Source of the DNA: an uncultured Aeromonas sp. | GTDB taxonomy: Bacteria > Pseudomonadota > Gammaproteobacteria > Enterobacterales > Aeromonadaceae | NCBI GenBank assembly: GCA_945957575.1 | Contig: CAMFLW010000019.1 | Location: forward strand, 1-37,348 | DNA length: 37,348 nucleotides | Reading direction: 5' to 3' | Shown here: piece after piece, positions 1 to 9,016 of the stretch | Layout of the letters: each line of letters opens with the position of its first letter | Numbering within the stretch: position 1 is the first letter of the stretch | Position numbers and translations under genes: made by a program | Notes under the pieces: generated by a model | Seen by the model: only the letters and a program-made list of their open reading frames with translations | Database searches by the model: none | What the model was told of the DNA's origin: nothing

Positions 1-1
1 T

Positions 2-946
2 TCAATTCAATTGCGTGCCGGGTTCAAACCAGTCGCGGCGAGAGTTGAGCAGGTCCGTTACGGACATCGCCTTCTTGCCGGGTGGCTGCAGGGTCAGCAG
101 GCGCAGTACTCCTTTGCCGGTGGCGATATCGATCCCCTGCTTGTCGGCCTTGAGCAGGGTGCCAGCGGGTTGGCCGTGGTCGCTGTCGATGACGGCGGCT
201 TGCCAAACCTTGACGGTCTGGTCAGCTACTTCGAACCAGCTGATGGGCCAGGGATTGAAGGCGCGGATGCAGCGCTCGATGGCAACGGCCTCCATCGACC
301 AGTCGATGCGGGCCTCTTCCTTGGAGAGCTTCTCGGCGTAGTTGGCCAGTGCATCGTCCTGCACTTCGGCTGCGGTGTCGCCGGCAGCCATGGCGTCGAT
401 GGTGTCGACCAGCGCCTGCGGGCCCAGTTCGGCCAGCTTGTCATAGAGGCTGGCGGAGGTCTCGTCGGCGGCGATGGGGCAGCTTACCTTGCGGATCATG
501 GCGCCGGTATCCAGCCCCACATCCATCTGCATGATGGTGACGCCGGTTTCGGCATCGCCCGCCCAGATGGAGCGCTGGATCGGTGCGGCACCGCGCCAGC
601 GGGGTAGCAGAGAGCCATGGACGTTGATGCAACCCAGACGCGGGGTATCGAGTACCGCTTTGGGCAGGATCAGGCCATAGGCCACCACGACCATGAGGTC
701 GGCGCCAAGGGCTGCCAGCTCGGCCTGGGCCTCTTCCTTGCGCAGGCTAGCCGGTTGATAAACCGGCAGATTGTGGGCCAGCGCCAGCTCTTTGACCGGG
801 CTGGCAGTGAGCTTCTGACCACGGCCGGCGGGCTTGTCAGGCTGGGTATAAACGGCGACGACCTCGTGGTCGGAAGACAACAACGCCGCCAGGTGACGGG
901 CGGCGAAGTCGGGAGTACCGGCAAAAATCAGTTTCAGCTTATTCAA
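2..946 (-). CDS. fmt: Methionyl-tRNA formyltransferase
   Basis: The product formylates the amino group of Met-tRNAfMet with 10-formyl-tetrahydrofolate in the cytoplasm, making the initiator tRNA. At 314 aa it has the family's usual length. The N-terminal formyltransferase domain carries the [17 protein letters not shown] stretch with Asn108 and His110, and Asp146 lies in [10 protein letters not shown]; these match the catalytic triad of the E. coli enzyme. The C-terminal half is the tRNA-binding domain. Its ATG lies 12 bp downstream of the def stop codon, so def and fmt are co-transcribed leftward, coupling addition and removal of the formyl group. The stop codon occupies bases 2-4, so the gene is complete. 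Confidence 0.98.
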   Translation of the reverse strand: MNKLKLIFAGTPDFAARHLAALLSSDHEVVAVYTQPDKPAGRGQKLTASPVKELALAHNLPVYQPASLRKEEAQAELAALGADLMVVVAYGLILPKAVLDTPRLGCINVHGSLLPRWRGAAPIQRSIWAGDAETGVTIMQMDVGLDTGAMIRKVSCPIAADETSASLYDKLAELGPQALVDTIDAMAAGDTAAEVQDDALANYAEKLSKEEARIDWSMEAVAIERCIRAFNPWPISWFEVADQTVKVWQAAVIDSDHGQPAGTLLKADKQGIDIATGKGVLRLLTLQPPGKKAMSVTDLLNSRRDWFEPGTQLN

Positions 947-958
947 TGGGGCAGATCC

Positions 959-1471
959 TCAGAGGACTTTGCGATCTTCACGGGCCATCTTTTCCAGCTT
1001 CTGGCGAATGCGCTGGCGCTTGAGCGGGGACAAGTAATCCACAAACAGCTTGCCGACCAAGTGATCCATCTCATGCTGGATGCAGATGGCGAGCAGGTCA
1101 TCGGCTTCCAGCTCGAACGGCTTGCCGTGGCGATCCAGTGCGCGGATTTTGATCTGTTCGGCGCGAGGCACCAGAGCACGGCTGCCGGGCACGGAGAGGC
1201 AACCCTCTTCAATGCCGGTGCTGCCGCACTGCTCGATGATCTCCGGATTGATCAATACCAGAGGATCTTCACGGTTTTCAGAGACATCGATCACTATGAT
1301 GCGCTGGTGAATGTCGACCTGAGTCGCGGCCAGGCCAATGCCTTCCTCCGCGTACATGGTTTCGAACATATCATCTACAATCTGTTGTAACTCGGGAGTA
1401 AAGGTCTCGACAGGGGCTGCGATGGTACGCAGACGCTCATCGGGAAAGCGCAATACATCTAGAATGGCCAT
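959..1471 (-). CDS. def: Peptide deformylase
   Basis: This is the metalloenzyme that removes the N-formyl group from nascent proteins. All three family motifs are present in the 170-aa product: GIGLAATQ at residues 44-51, EGCLS at 89-93 and HEMDH at 133-137. Cys91, His133 and His137 are the expected metal ligands and Glu134 the general base. It is first in the leftward def-fmt pair and is divergent from the LysM gene at 1580. The 108-bp gap between the two starts must hold both promoters. Confidence 0.98.
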   Translation of the reverse strand: MAILDVLRFPDERLRTIAAPVETFTPELQQIVDDMFETMYAEEGIGLAATQVDIHQRIIVIDVSENREDPLVLINPEIIEQCGSTGIEEGCLSVPGSRALVPRAEQIKIRALDRHGKPFELEADDLLAICIQHEMDHLVGKLFVDYLSPLKRQRIRQKLEKMAREDRKVL

Positions 1472-1509
1472 AGTTTTTTCTTTAGTTTCGTATAAATGCA
1501 GTCAATATT

Positions 1510-1533
1510 GGCGTAATTCTAGTCATTTACGCC
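1510..1533. promoter_or_regulatory. Inverted repeat between divergent def and LysM gene
   Basis: The arms GGCGTAA (1510-1516) and TTACGCC (1527-1533) are perfect complements with a 10-bp spacer, in the middle of the divergent intergenic region. The position fits an operator or cruciform near both promoters. I do not recognise a regulator for it. Confidence 0.3.
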
Positions 1534-1579
1534 GACAAAAAACAGCAACACTTTGCGTGCAGAAGTAACAGGGAGTGTT

Positions 1580-2671
1580 ATGTATCTGAAGCAAACCATC
1601 CTCGCCTGCCTGCTGGCGACCGTGAGCTACTCCGCTCCGGCCGACCAATTGAGGCTGAAAGCGGGTTATCCCGAAAATTATGTCGTGCAAAAAGGCGATA
1701 CCCTGTGGGATATCTCCGGCAAGTATCTGGCCGAGCCCTGGCTTTGGCCCCGGCTCTGGAGCATCAATCCACAGATTGCCAATCCTCACTGGATCTACCC
1801 GGGGGACGTGCTGCATCTAAGCTGGGTCAATGGTGAGCCACGGCTTGGCAAAGCGATGCAGGGAGGCAAGCAGGTTATCCGTCTTGGCCCGAAAACCCGC
1901 CATGAGAGCAAGGTAAATCCGATCCCGACTCTGCCCTTCAGCGAGATAGGTCCCTTTTTGCAGACTGACCATATCCTGGCCGACAGTCAGCAGCAGAAAA
2001 CCTTGCCCTATCTGCTGGGGTCGGATCAGAAACATATCGGCATGCTGGAGGGAGACACCCTCTATGTGCAGGGTTCCCTGATACCGGGGCAGGTCTATGG
2101 CATCTATCATCCCGGGGTGGTCTACAAGGATCGCGAGACCGGAGAGCTGTTGGGCCAGGAGGCCATTTTTGCTGGCGTGGTGCGAGCGGTTGCGCGTCTT
2201 GATGACGACCGAACTGAGGTGATGCTGACTCACAACCAGCGTGAAGTGCTGCAGGGCGACAAGGTGATGCCGCTGCCCGCTCAGGAGAGCATGCCCGCAG
2301 TGTTCACGCCGAAGGCGGCACCTGCCATCACGCCGGGCTATATCGTCGACTTGCCGAGCAAAGCCAGAGGGGGGGGCAAGTTTGATGTGGTCTTGATTAA
2401 CAAAGGCGCTCGGGATCAACTCTCTGCGGGCGATGTGCTCGATGTTCGGCGGCCCGGTGCTGCGCTGGTCACCAAGAATGGTGCAGTGCAATACAAGGAA
2501 TTCTCGTCGGTCTACGACAAGGTCTTCTACAGCAGTAACAACAAGGCACCACTGCCCTCTGAAGCGATTGCTCGCGTCATGTTGTTCAAGGTGTATGACA
2601 AGCTGAGTTATGGCCTCATCATGCAGAGTAGCGACATGGTGAGTTCGGGTTATCAGGTCACTCACTTTTGA
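1580..2671 (+). CDS. LysM-domain exported protein
   Basis: The 363-aa product begins with a signal peptide (about residues 1-21, MYLKQTILACLLATVSYSAP). A single LysM peptidoglycan-binding domain follows at about 34-80 (YVVQKGDTLWDISGKYL ... PGDVLHL). The remaining 280 residues lack an obvious catalytic motif. I start it at ATG 1580, which has GGGAG six bases upstream, not at an in-frame TTG at 1553 that would disrupt the signal peptide. It lies between def and dprA, where related gamma-proteobacteria often carry such a gene. Its stop is one base before the GTG of dprA, so the two are probably co-transcribed. A periplasmic cell-wall role is inferred only from LysM. Confidence 0.88.
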   Translation: MYLKQTILACLLATVSYSAPADQLRLKAGYPENYVVQKGDTLWDISGKYLAEPWLWPRLWSINPQIANPHWIYPGDVLHLSWVNGEPRLGKAMQGGKQVIRLGPKTRHESKVNPIPTLPFSEIGPFLQTDHILADSQQQKTLPYLLGSDQKHIGMLEGDTLYVQGSLIPGQVYGIYHPGVVYKDRETGELLGQEAIFAGVVRAVARLDDDRTEVMLTHNQREVLQGDKVMPLPAQESMPAVFTPKAAPAITPGYIVDLPSKARGGGKFDVVLINKGARDQLSAGDVLDVRRPGAALVTKNGAVQYKEFSSVYDKVFYSSNNKAPLPSEAIARVMLFKVYDKLSYGLIMQSSDMVSSGYQVTHF

Positions 2672-2672
2672 C

Positions 2673-3788
2673 GTGAACTATCCCGACGCGCGTCTGGCGC
2701 TCTGGCTTACCCTCGATGCGGTCATCGGTATAGGCCCTGTGACCGCTGCTCGGCTGCTGGATCAGAGCAGCGGTTCGATTGATGCCTTGCTCCAGAGCGA
2801 TGAGGCGCATCTGCATGGTATGGGGTTGTCGTCAGAGCAGATCAAGCAACTGCGCTGGCCCTCGCCGGTTGTTGAGCAGAGCCTGGCTTGGGCCGCGTTG
2901 TCTGACAATTTCCTTATTCCGCAAGATCACCCGGTTTATCCACCCTTGTTGCGGGAAATCCCCGCGGCTCCCCTGTTGCTCTATTGTCGTGGCGATCTTG
3001 CTGCGTTGTCACTGCCCCAGTTGGCGATGGTGGGGACGCGCCATCCCACCTACGCAGGCAAGGATAACGCTTCCCGTCTCTGTAGCGAGCTGGTTGGGTG
3101 CGGGTTGGCCATCACTTCGGGCCTTGCGCTCGGCATTGATGGTGTCTGCCATCAGCAGGCGCTGGCTTGTGGTGGTATCACCCTTGCCGTGTTGGGATCG
3201 GGACTCGACAGTATCTATCCCAAACGCCATCAGGGACTGGCTGGCCAGATTCTGGAAAAGGGTGGTTTGCTTATCTCCGAGCTGGCGCCGGATAAAGGGC
3301 CGCTGGCGGAACATTTTCCTCGTCGCAACCGTATTATCAGTGGTCTGTCACTGGGAACCCTGGTGGTGGAGGCAACCGAGCAGAGCGGTTCGCTGATCAC
3401 TGCACGCTATGCACTGGAGCAGGGTCGCGAAGTGTTTGCGGTACCTGGCTCCCCACAAAATGGCCAGGCGATAGGGTGCAACAGATTAATTCAGCAGGGG
3501 GCCAAACTTGTGCTGAGTGCGGCCGATATAGTAGAAGAGCTGCCAGAGTGGGTCGCACGGCCACATCCATCGGCTACACCATCTGAGCAACCGCATAATA
3601 GCGAATTGCCTTATGCCGATTTGTTGGATAACGTAGATTATGAGACCACGAGCGTGGATACCGTTGCCGAGCGGGCCCAGCTTCCTGTCGACGTGGTATT
3701 GGGCAGGTTGGTAGAGCTGGAGCTGGCCGGTGCTGTGATGGCGGTAGCCGGTGGATACGTCAGAGCGAGGAGGGCGAATCATGTTTGA
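2673..3788 (+). CDS. dprA: DNA-processing protein DprA (Smf)
   Basis: DprA loads RecA onto incoming single-stranded DNA during natural transformation. The 371-aa product has an N-terminal helix-hairpin-helix-like segment ([18 protein letters not shown]). The central Rossmann-like DprA domain contains [34 protein letters not shown] and [19 protein letters not shown]-terminal winged-helix segment ends the protein. The start is GTG at 2673, directly after the LysM stop codon, and the coding end overlaps the smg start by 8 bp. It is full length with its core motifs intact, so a competence role is possible, though no other com genes are in view. Confidence 0.96.
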   Translation: MNYPDARLALWLTLDAVIGIGPVTAARLLDQSSGSIDALLQSDEAHLHGMGLSSEQIKQLRWPSPVVEQSLAWAALSDNFLIPQDHPVYPPLLREIPAAPLLLYCRGDLAALSLPQLAMVGTRHPTYAGKDNASRLCSELVGCGLAITSGLALGIDGVCHQQALACGGITLAVLGSGLDSIYPKRHQGLAGQILEKGGLLISELAPDKGPLAEHFPRRNRIISGLSLGTLVVEATEQSGSLITARYALEQGREVFAVPGSPQNGQAIGCNRLIQQGAKLVLSAADIVEELPEWVARPHPSATPSEQPHNSELPYADLLDNVDYETTSVDTVAERAQLPVDVVLGRLVELELAGAVMAVAGGYVRARRANHV

Positions 3789-4254
3789 TGTATTGATGTA
3801 CCTTTTCGAGACCTACATCCACAGCGATGCAGATGTGATGGTCGAGCAGGATGAGCTCACCGACGAGTTGAGCCGGGCCGGTTTCGATAAAGAAGAGATC
3901 GACAAGGCGCTCGACTGGCTGGAACGACTGGCCAATCTGCACGATAGCGAGCGGGAGGTCTATGTCACCGCCAGCGCGCAAGGCTCGATGCGTATCTATG
4001 CCCCGCAAGAGCTGGCACGCCTGAGCACCGAGTGCCGCGGCTTCCTGCTCTTTCTGGAACAGGCACAGGTGCTGAATGCCGAAACCCGCGAGATCTGTAT
4101 CGAGCGTCTGCTCGAGCTGGACAAGCCGGATATCGAGCTGGATGACCTGAAGTGGGTCGTCATGATGGTGCTGTTCAACGTACCGGGCAGTGAAAATGCC
4201 TACCAGCAGATGGAAGAGCTGGTGTTTGATGAGTCAGACGGCGTCATTCACTGA
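3781..4254 (+). CDS. smg: Smg family protein (DUF494)
   Basis: This 157-aa acidic protein begins [12 protein letters not shown] and matches the Smg/DUF494 family, which is linked to dprA in E. coli and many proteobacteria and whose biochemical function is not established. I start it at ATG 3781 because GAGGAGG stands nine bases upstream and the family begins with this segment; a longer in-frame start lies inside dprA. The 8-bp overlap with dprA suggests translational coupling. Confidence 0.94.
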   Translation: MFDVLMYLFETYIHSDADVMVEQDELTDELSRAGFDKEEIDKALDWLERLANLHDSEREVYVTASAQGSMRIYAPQELARLSTECRGFLLFLEQAQVLNAETREICIERLLELDKPDIELDDLKWVVMMVLFNVPGSENAYQQMEELVFDESDGVIH

Positions 4255-4309
4255 CAGTCCGGTGCCGCGCTGGTAGAATTCAGGTCATCTGGATTTCAAG
4301 GCGCGGCCC

Positions 4310-4867
4310 ATGTCAAAAATCGATCATCACCTCTTTTCAGCCCACGAACATGCCTTCGAGCGCGAGCCGTGCCCGCAGTGCGGGGCCGAGCTGGTGATCC
4401 GCCAGGGCAAGCATGGTCCCTTTCTCGGCTGTTCTGCCTATCCTGCCTGTGATTACATTCGCTCCCTGACGCCATCCGGCCGTGACATCGAAAAGGTGCT
4501 CGAGGGCTCTGCCTGTCCCGATTGCGGAGAGCCGCTGGCGATCAAGAAGGGGCGTTACGGTCTGTTTGTCGGCTGTACCCACTACCCGGCCTGCCAGCAT
4601 ATCGAATCCCTGCAGGAGAGCGACGATACCCAGATCCTCTGCCCGGAGTGTGGCAAGGGTCATCTGGTGAGCCGCACCTCCCGCTACGGCAAGCAGTTTT
4701 ACTCCTGCGACGGCTATCCACACTGCAAATATGTGGTGAATGACAAGCCGGTTCCCATGCCTTGTCCTCAATGTGGCTGGGGCATCATGGTCGAGAAAAA
4801 GGTGCGGGGAACGCTGCGCTGTGTCTGTCCGCAAAAGAAATGCGGCCACCAAAGTGAGCAGATATAA
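4310..4867 (+). CDS. yrdD: Topoisomerase-type zinc-finger protein, YrdD-like
   Basis: The 185-aa protein is made of four C4 zinc fingers of the type found at the C-terminus of DNA topoisomerase I. Cysteine sets are 21/24/41/47, 69/72/89/95, 111/114/133/139 and 152/155/173/178, each opening with CP.CG. There is no topoisomerase catalytic domain, so it is a stand-alone nucleic-acid-binding protein. It occupies the yrdD position between smg and tsaC, as in E. coli. The family's cellular role is not settled. Confidence 0.93.
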   Translation: MSKIDHHLFSAHEHAFEREPCPQCGAELVIRQGKHGPFLGCSAYPACDYIRSLTPSGRDIEKVLEGSACPDCGEPLAIKKGRYGLFVGCTHYPACQHIESLQESDDTQILCPECGKGHLVSRTSRYGKQFYSCDGYPHCKYVVNDKPVPMPCPQCGWGIMVEKKVRGTLRCVCPQKKCGHQSEQI

Positions 4868-4916
4868 TCCAGCCTCCCTGATTGATCAGGCCGCCACGAG
4901 CGTGCCGGAGTGAGCC

Positions 4917-5477
4917 ATGAGACCAGAGTTTGAAGAGGCAGTTGCCGCCCTGAATAACCAGCAAGTCATTGCCTATGCGACCGAGGCCGTGTTTGGTCTG
5001 GGTTGCGATCCCGACTCCGAAGTCGCAGTGCAGCGACTGCTGGCCATCAAGCAGCGCCCGGTGGAGAAGGGGCTGATCCTGATTGCTGCCGACTTGGCGC
5101 AGTTGCAGGATTATATCGATCTGAGCCAGCTTGGCGGTGAGCAACTGGCGCGGGTTGAAGCCAGCTGGCCCGGCCCTTTTACCTGGATCATGCCTGCTCG
5201 TGTGACGACCCCTGCCTGGCTGACCGGGCAGTTCGAGACCCTGGCGGTGCGCGTGACGGCTCATCCTCAGGTGCAGGCGTTGTGCCGCGCCTTTGGCAAG
5301 CCGCTGGTCTCAACCAGCGCCAACCTCACCGGTGAGGAGCCTGCCCGTCGGGTGGCCGATATCGGTGAGCGGCTGGCCAGCAAGCTGGCTTATATCCTGC
5401 CCGGTGAAGTCGGTGGTCAAGCCAATCCATCCGAGATCAAGGACGCCCGAACCGGCGCCATTATTCGCCCCTCCTGA
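4917..5477 (+). CDS. tsaC: L-threonylcarbamoyladenylate synthase TsaC
   Basis: TsaC condenses threonine, bicarbonate and ATP to threonylcarbamoyl-AMP, the donor for t6A at position 37 of ANN-decoding tRNAs. The 186-aa product is the short, single-domain YrdC/TsaC form without the Sua5 C-terminal domain. Visible motifs are [11 protein letters not shown] (residues 22-32), KQRP with KGLILIA, WPGPFTW and the STSANLTG nucleotide-binding stretch. Residue 21 is Ala where E. coli has the Pro of YPTE. It lies between yrdD and hemF; in E. coli the next gene is aroE, so hemF is an insertion in the cluster. Confidence 0.96.
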   Translation: MRPEFEEAVAALNNQQVIAYATEAVFGLGCDPDSEVAVQRLLAIKQRPVEKGLILIAADLAQLQDYIDLSQLGGEQLARVEASWPGPFTWIMPARVTTPAWLTGQFETLAVRVTAHPQVQALCRAFGKPLVSTSANLTGEEPARRVADIGERLASKLAYILPGEVGGQANPSEIKDARTGAIIRPS

Positions 5478-5516
5478 GCGGGTGGATGCGTCATGATTTG
5501 CCATCAATCCGCTGAG

Positions 5517-5530
5517 CGGTGAGCTCACCG
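5517..5530. other. Perfect 14-bp palindrome between tsaC and hemF
   Basis: CGGTGAGCTCACCG is self-complementary. It sits in the 112-bp gap after tsaC and about 60 bp before hemF. It could be the stem of a weak terminator (the following ATTGCTTT is T-poor) or an operator for hemF. The sequence does not decide. Confidence 0.3.
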
Positions 5531-5547
5531 GATTGCTTTAACTATAA

Positions 5548-6498
<951 letters not shown>

Positions 6499-6503
6499 CT
6501 GGA

Positions 6504-6525
6504 GGGGCCATGATGGCCCCTTTTT
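6504..6525 (+). terminator. Rho-independent terminator of hemF
   Basis: The stem GGGGCCAT/ATGGCCCC with almost no loop, followed by TTTTT, begins six bases after the hemF stop codon. Confidence 0.85.
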
Positions 6526-6601
6526 GCGGGCCGATATTCGGCTTGTTCCCGAGAGTGAAAAACCGTTAAATCGGAATATTGCCCTCTGATGGAACTCTTT
6601 G

Positions 6602-7423
6602 ATGGATCGTTATCTGGTTTTTGGCCACCCGGTGCGCCACAGCAAGTCCCCCTTCATTCATACCCTGTTTGCCAGACAAACCCAGCAAGAGCTGGAGTAT
6701 GGGCTGGCTGAACCCGCCATCGACGAGTTTGCCCAAGCTCTGCGCGCCTTCTTTGCCCAAGGGGGCAAGGGGTGCAATGTCACCGTCCCCTTCAAGGAGC
6801 AGGCATTCACTCTGGTCGATCGCTTGAGCCCAAGGGCCCAGCGGGCGGGCGCGGTCAATACCATCAAGCTGACCGATGATGGCGTGTTGCTGGGGGATAA
6901 CACTGATGGCGCCGGTCTGGTCGCCGATCTCAAGTCCCATGGCGTGACGCTGGCAGGTAGCCGGATCCTGCTGCTGGGTGCCGGCGGAGCGGCTCGTGGG
7001 GCATTGGCGCCGCTGCTGGCCGAGCTGCCAAGCGAGCTGGTGATTGCCAACCGCACGCCCGCCAAAGCGCAGCAGCTGGCGGCCGAATTCTGCGATCTGG
7101 GGCTCGTGACAGCCCAGACCTATGAGCAGTTGGCTGGTCCGTTCGATCTCATCATCAACTCTACCTCCGCCAGCCTGCAAGGGGAGCTGCCGCCGTTGGC
7201 ACCCGCCTTGATCCACACCGATATTGCCATCTACGACATGATGTATGGCGCCTCGGATACGGCGTTTATTCGTTGGGCCAAGCAGCATGGTACTCGTCAA
7301 ACTATGGATGGGCTTGGCATGCTGGTGGAACAGGCCGCTGAAGCGTTTACCGTGTGGCGCGGCATCCGTCCCGGGACTAAACAGGTATTGAGAGAGTTGA
7401 AGCGTAACTTGGGGGTGATATGA
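6602..7423 (+). CDS. aroE: Shikimate dehydrogenase AroE
   Basis: AroE reduces 3-dehydroshikimate with NADPH in aromatic amino acid synthesis. The 273-aa product has the substrate-binding N-domain with [13 protein letters not shown] and [10 protein letters not shown], with catalytic Lys65. Asp102 in GDNTDGAG completes the pair, both numbered as in the E. coli enzyme. The glycine-rich LGAGGAARG at about 125-133 and NRTPAKA form the NADP site. I start at ATG 6602 rather than the adjoining TTG at 6599. The stop overlaps the next start by four bases (ATGA). Confidence 0.97.
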   Translation: MDRYLVFGHPVRHSKSPFIHTLFARQTQQELEYGLAEPAIDEFAQALRAFFAQGGKGCNVTVPFKEQAFTLVDRLSPRAQRAGAVNTIKLTDDGVLLGDNTDGAGLVADLKSHGVTLAGSRILLLGAGGAARGALAPLLAELPSELVIANRTPAKAQQLAAEFCDLGLVTAQTYEQLAGPFDLIINSTSASLQGELPPLAPALIHTDIAIYDMMYGASDTAFIRWAKQHGTRQTMDGLGMLVEQAAEAFTVWRGIRPGTKQVLRELKRNLGVI

Positions 7424-7680
7424 ACCAGGGTATTCTGTTTTCCGACCTGATGGAGTGGCAGGCTGACGAACAGCGGGTGCGTTTTCCTGCTCAGCAGATG
7501 GGGGCGCTGATAGATTGTTACATCAGTCTGCGGCGACTGGAGAGAATGACCGGTCTGGCGTTGACGAGAGAGGATGACATCGCAAGAGCCTTCGAAAGTG
7601 TACGTTTTGATATTGAAGAGTTGGCTGAAAAACTCATTGAAGAACAAGAGTTTGCTGAGGATGGTGCTATCTACCTCTGA
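7420..7680 (+). CDS. yrdB: DUF1488 family protein, YrdB-like
   Basis: This 86-aa acidic protein shares with E. coli YrdB the N-terminal pattern MNQ.I.F.D..EW and the C-terminal pattern D.EE.AE.LI.EQ. It lies directly behind aroE as in E. coli, with an ATGA overlap implying coupled translation. The function of the family is unknown. The final helix ([15 protein letters not shown]) is strongly charged. Confidence 0.9.
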   Translation: MNQGILFSDLMEWQADEQRVRFPAQQMGALIDCYISLRRLERMTGLALTREDDIARAFESVRFDIEELAEKLIEEQEFAEDGAIYL

Positions 7681-7682
7681 TT

Positions 7683-7804
7683 TTTCAAAGTTTTTTTGTT
7701 TTGTAGCGGAACTACTTTGAAATGGCGCTGACTAACTAGATAGTTGAGGAAGTGCTAGCTAGTCACCTTTATAACTCCCCGGTATTTGTACTGGGGATTT
7801 TTTT
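7683..7804 (+). terminator. Structured 3' region ending in a terminator behind aroE-yrdB
   Basis: Directly after yrdB there are nested inverted repeats: TTTCAAAG/CTTTGAAA enclosing GTAG/CTAC, then GACTAACTAG (7730-7739) against CTAGCTAGTC (7755-7764, one mismatch). A terminator closes the region: CCCCGGTA/TACTGGGG (7777-7796) followed by TTTTTTT (7798-7804). The last hairpin is a clear rho-independent terminator. The earlier ones may be a long structured 3' UTR or a processed small RNA. Confidence 0.7.
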
Positions 7805-7904
7805 ATCTTAATGAAAATAAAGGTTTTTCTATAGTCAGCAAGAGATGAAATTGAATTACATAAATTACTTTCATTTTCTGCTGCTTTGCTGTACAGTTGT
7901 CGGT

Positions 7905-8009
7905 GTAGGGTACAGAGGTAAGATGTTCTATCTTTCAGACCTTTTATTTCACGTAATTGAATGTGGCTGAATAGCTGCCCCGATGAGGTTCTCGTCGGGG
8001 TGTTTTTTT
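7905..8009 (+). ncRNA. spf: Spot 42 small RNA
   Basis: The 5' part GTAGGGTACAGAGGTAAGAT and the following TTCTATCTTTCAGACCTTTT are identical, as I recall it, to E. coli Spot 42. The body then reads ACGTAATTGA...TGGCTGAATA, close to that RNA. It ends in the expected terminator: CCCCGA (7978-7983), TCGGGG (7995-8000) and seven T (8003-8009). Length is about 105 nt against 109 in E. coli. Spot 42 is an Hfq-dependent regulator of carbon metabolism repressed by cAMP-CRP. A poor -10 (TACAGT, 7892-7897) stands seven bases before the start. In E. coli and Vibrio it sits beside polA; neither polA nor engB is here. Confidence 0.95.
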
Positions 8010-8067
8010 ATGTGCGTCATTTAGAGTAAATGCTTTAATTTGGCTATGCATTTGATAGAATGAGGTG

Positions 8068-8175
8068 GCTTCTTGAGGAAAACCTATCGTCTGGTTCTCA
8101 GGAATCAGCTTCTTCCCAATTTTTGAACTTATTCTTTCAGGCTGGATGGCATGACTGCCGTCCAGCCTCATTTTT
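8068..8175 (+). ncRNA. Candidate small RNA downstream of spf
   Basis: A second transcription unit is suggested by TTTAAT (8034-8039), a 16-bp spacer, TAGAAT (8056-8061), and about 107 bp later a strong terminator. The terminator stem is AGGCTGGA (8139-8146) with TCCAGCCT (8161-8168), extended by GGC/GCC, then TTTTT at 8171-8175. No ORF with a ribosome site lies inside. The interior holds GAGGAAAACC facing GGTTCTC and a CAGGAA. I recall a second small RNA reported next to spf in Aliivibrio, but I cannot confirm homology. The -35 is weak, so the start is approximate. Confidence 0.45.
8138..8175 (+). terminator. Strong rho-independent terminator
   Basis: The stem of about twelve pairs (AGGCTGGA/TCCAGCCT plus GGC/GCC around a G-U pair), loop ATGACT, and five T after CA. 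No protein gene ends nearby on the + strand; it closes the candidate RNA above. Confidence 0.8.
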
Positions 8176-8345
8176 ATCCCTTTCAGTTATGCGGTGTAAT
8201 TAAATTTCATTTCCGTCTATTTCTATGATTTTCGTGTGTTTTGACGGAATGAATTTGAAAGGTTATTAACCGCCTCATAAGTTAATTTTTTTTGTGAATT
8301 AATGGTGTGGCCATATGAGTTGTAAATGATAATCATGTTTATCTA
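8176..8345. other. AT-rich spacer without recognisable gene
   Basis: This stretch is distinctly AT-rich, with runs such as TTAATTTTTTTTGTGAATTAA, and has no ORF with a ribosome site on either strand. It separates the small-RNA units from the transposase relics. Confidence 0.5.
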
Positions 8346-8660
8346 TTCTCTCATAAGAACGAGGCATTGCGCGGGCTTGGAGGTATGACCGTTGTTCGAA
8401 ATGACTCCCCACGATGTGGTCATACTCTGTTGCTCCTATGCGCCACAGCCACACAGCTGTCACGTTGATGTAAAAATGAGTCGCTAACGGAATATGCAGT
8501 TGACCCATCTGGCCAAGCTCATGGCTGTTGAGCTGCGAGTGCCATGAGTTAGCAATATACGCAGATAACGGTCACCCCGCTTACTGATCCCCCGCAACGT
8601 TTGTTTGTCACCGCAGGAATGCTGTCTTGGGACTAGACCCCACCATGCAGCTAGCCCTTT
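8346..8660 (-). pseudogene. IS110/IS1111-type transposase, C-terminal relic
   Basis: Reading leftward from 8660, the frame gives KGLAAWWGLVPRQHSCGDKQ followed by TLRGISKRGDRYLRILLTHG. These are the GLVPRQHS..G and GISKRGD.YLR.LL.HG motifs typical of the C-terminal domain of IS110-family (DEDD) transposases. The frame stops at 8484-8486. In another frame, VAVAHRS.RV and RGESF resemble the family's next conserved segment, so at least one frameshift has occurred. The N-terminal catalytic half is missing. It abuts an IS3-type relic, which suggests one element inserted into or recombined with the other before both decayed. Confidence 0.8.
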
Positions 8661-8664
8661 CAGC

Positions 8665-8870
8665 TGTTGTATTCCCTAGTGACTTGGCGCAGTCAGGCTT
8701 GCAAGGCAGACTCTTCGAGATCGGGCTTACCATACTGCTGAGCCAAGCATAAAGACTGTGGCTGGATACTCCGAAGGCTCGAGCAACGTCAGCCACAGGA
8801 CGGCCGCACTCGGTGATTTGTTTAACCGCTTCGATTTTGAATGTTTCTGGATAACGCTGCGGGTCTGCAT
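8665..8870 (-). pseudogene. IS3-type OrfA (transposase N-part) relic
   Basis: The ATG at 8868-8870 follows GGAGGTG. After a one-base deletion near 8858 the frame reads RYPETFKIEAVKQ...GRPVADVARAFGVSSHSLYAWL, the helix-turn-helix of IS3-family OrfA. A second frameshift near 8738 recovers QYGKPDLEESALQA, then a stop and LRQVTRE. OrfB with the DDE catalytic domain is absent. The upstream DNA to about 8935 is probably the element's left leader. The element is dead and cannot make transposase. Confidence 0.78.
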
Positions 8871-8948
8871 AACACCTCCAATAGTTGCCTCATTTTAAGG
8901 TTGTAAGGTGTCCGGGGAACTGGGGGGGATTCGGTGAAGCATAAGCAA

Positions 8949-8976
8949 AGGGGCCTTCCCGTTGGTGAAGACCCCT
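8949..8976. terminator. Hairpin terminator at the end of fabR-yijD
   Basis: AGGGG.CTTC (8949-8958) pairs with GAAG.CCCCT (8967-8976) with one mismatch. The + strand continues GTCTTTT and the - strand TTTGCTT. It lies 40 bp beyond the yijD stop codon and probably ends that leftward transcript. Confidence 0.55.
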
Positions 8977-9016
8977 GTCTTTTATCTATCAGGTGATTGC
9001 CAGTTCTACCGGTTTA

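Noticed and set aside
617-1390. 257-codon open frame on the + strand over fmt and def
   Set aside because: It is antisense to two certain genes, has no ribosome site, and its openness follows from the high-GC codon bias of the opposite strand.
1817-2665. 282-codon frame antisense to the LysM gene
   Set aside because: It covers a gene with signal peptide and LysM domain, and the translation has low-complexity composition typical of antisense frames.
8299-8508. 69-codon frame as a real gene
   Set aside because: It is an off-frame reading of the IS110-type relic; transposase motifs appear in the adjacent frames instead.
7681-9000. rRNA operon next to aroE-yrdB as in E. coli rrnD
   Set aside because: No 16S, 23S, 5S or tRNA sequence is recognisable here; the terminators belong to small-RNA units.
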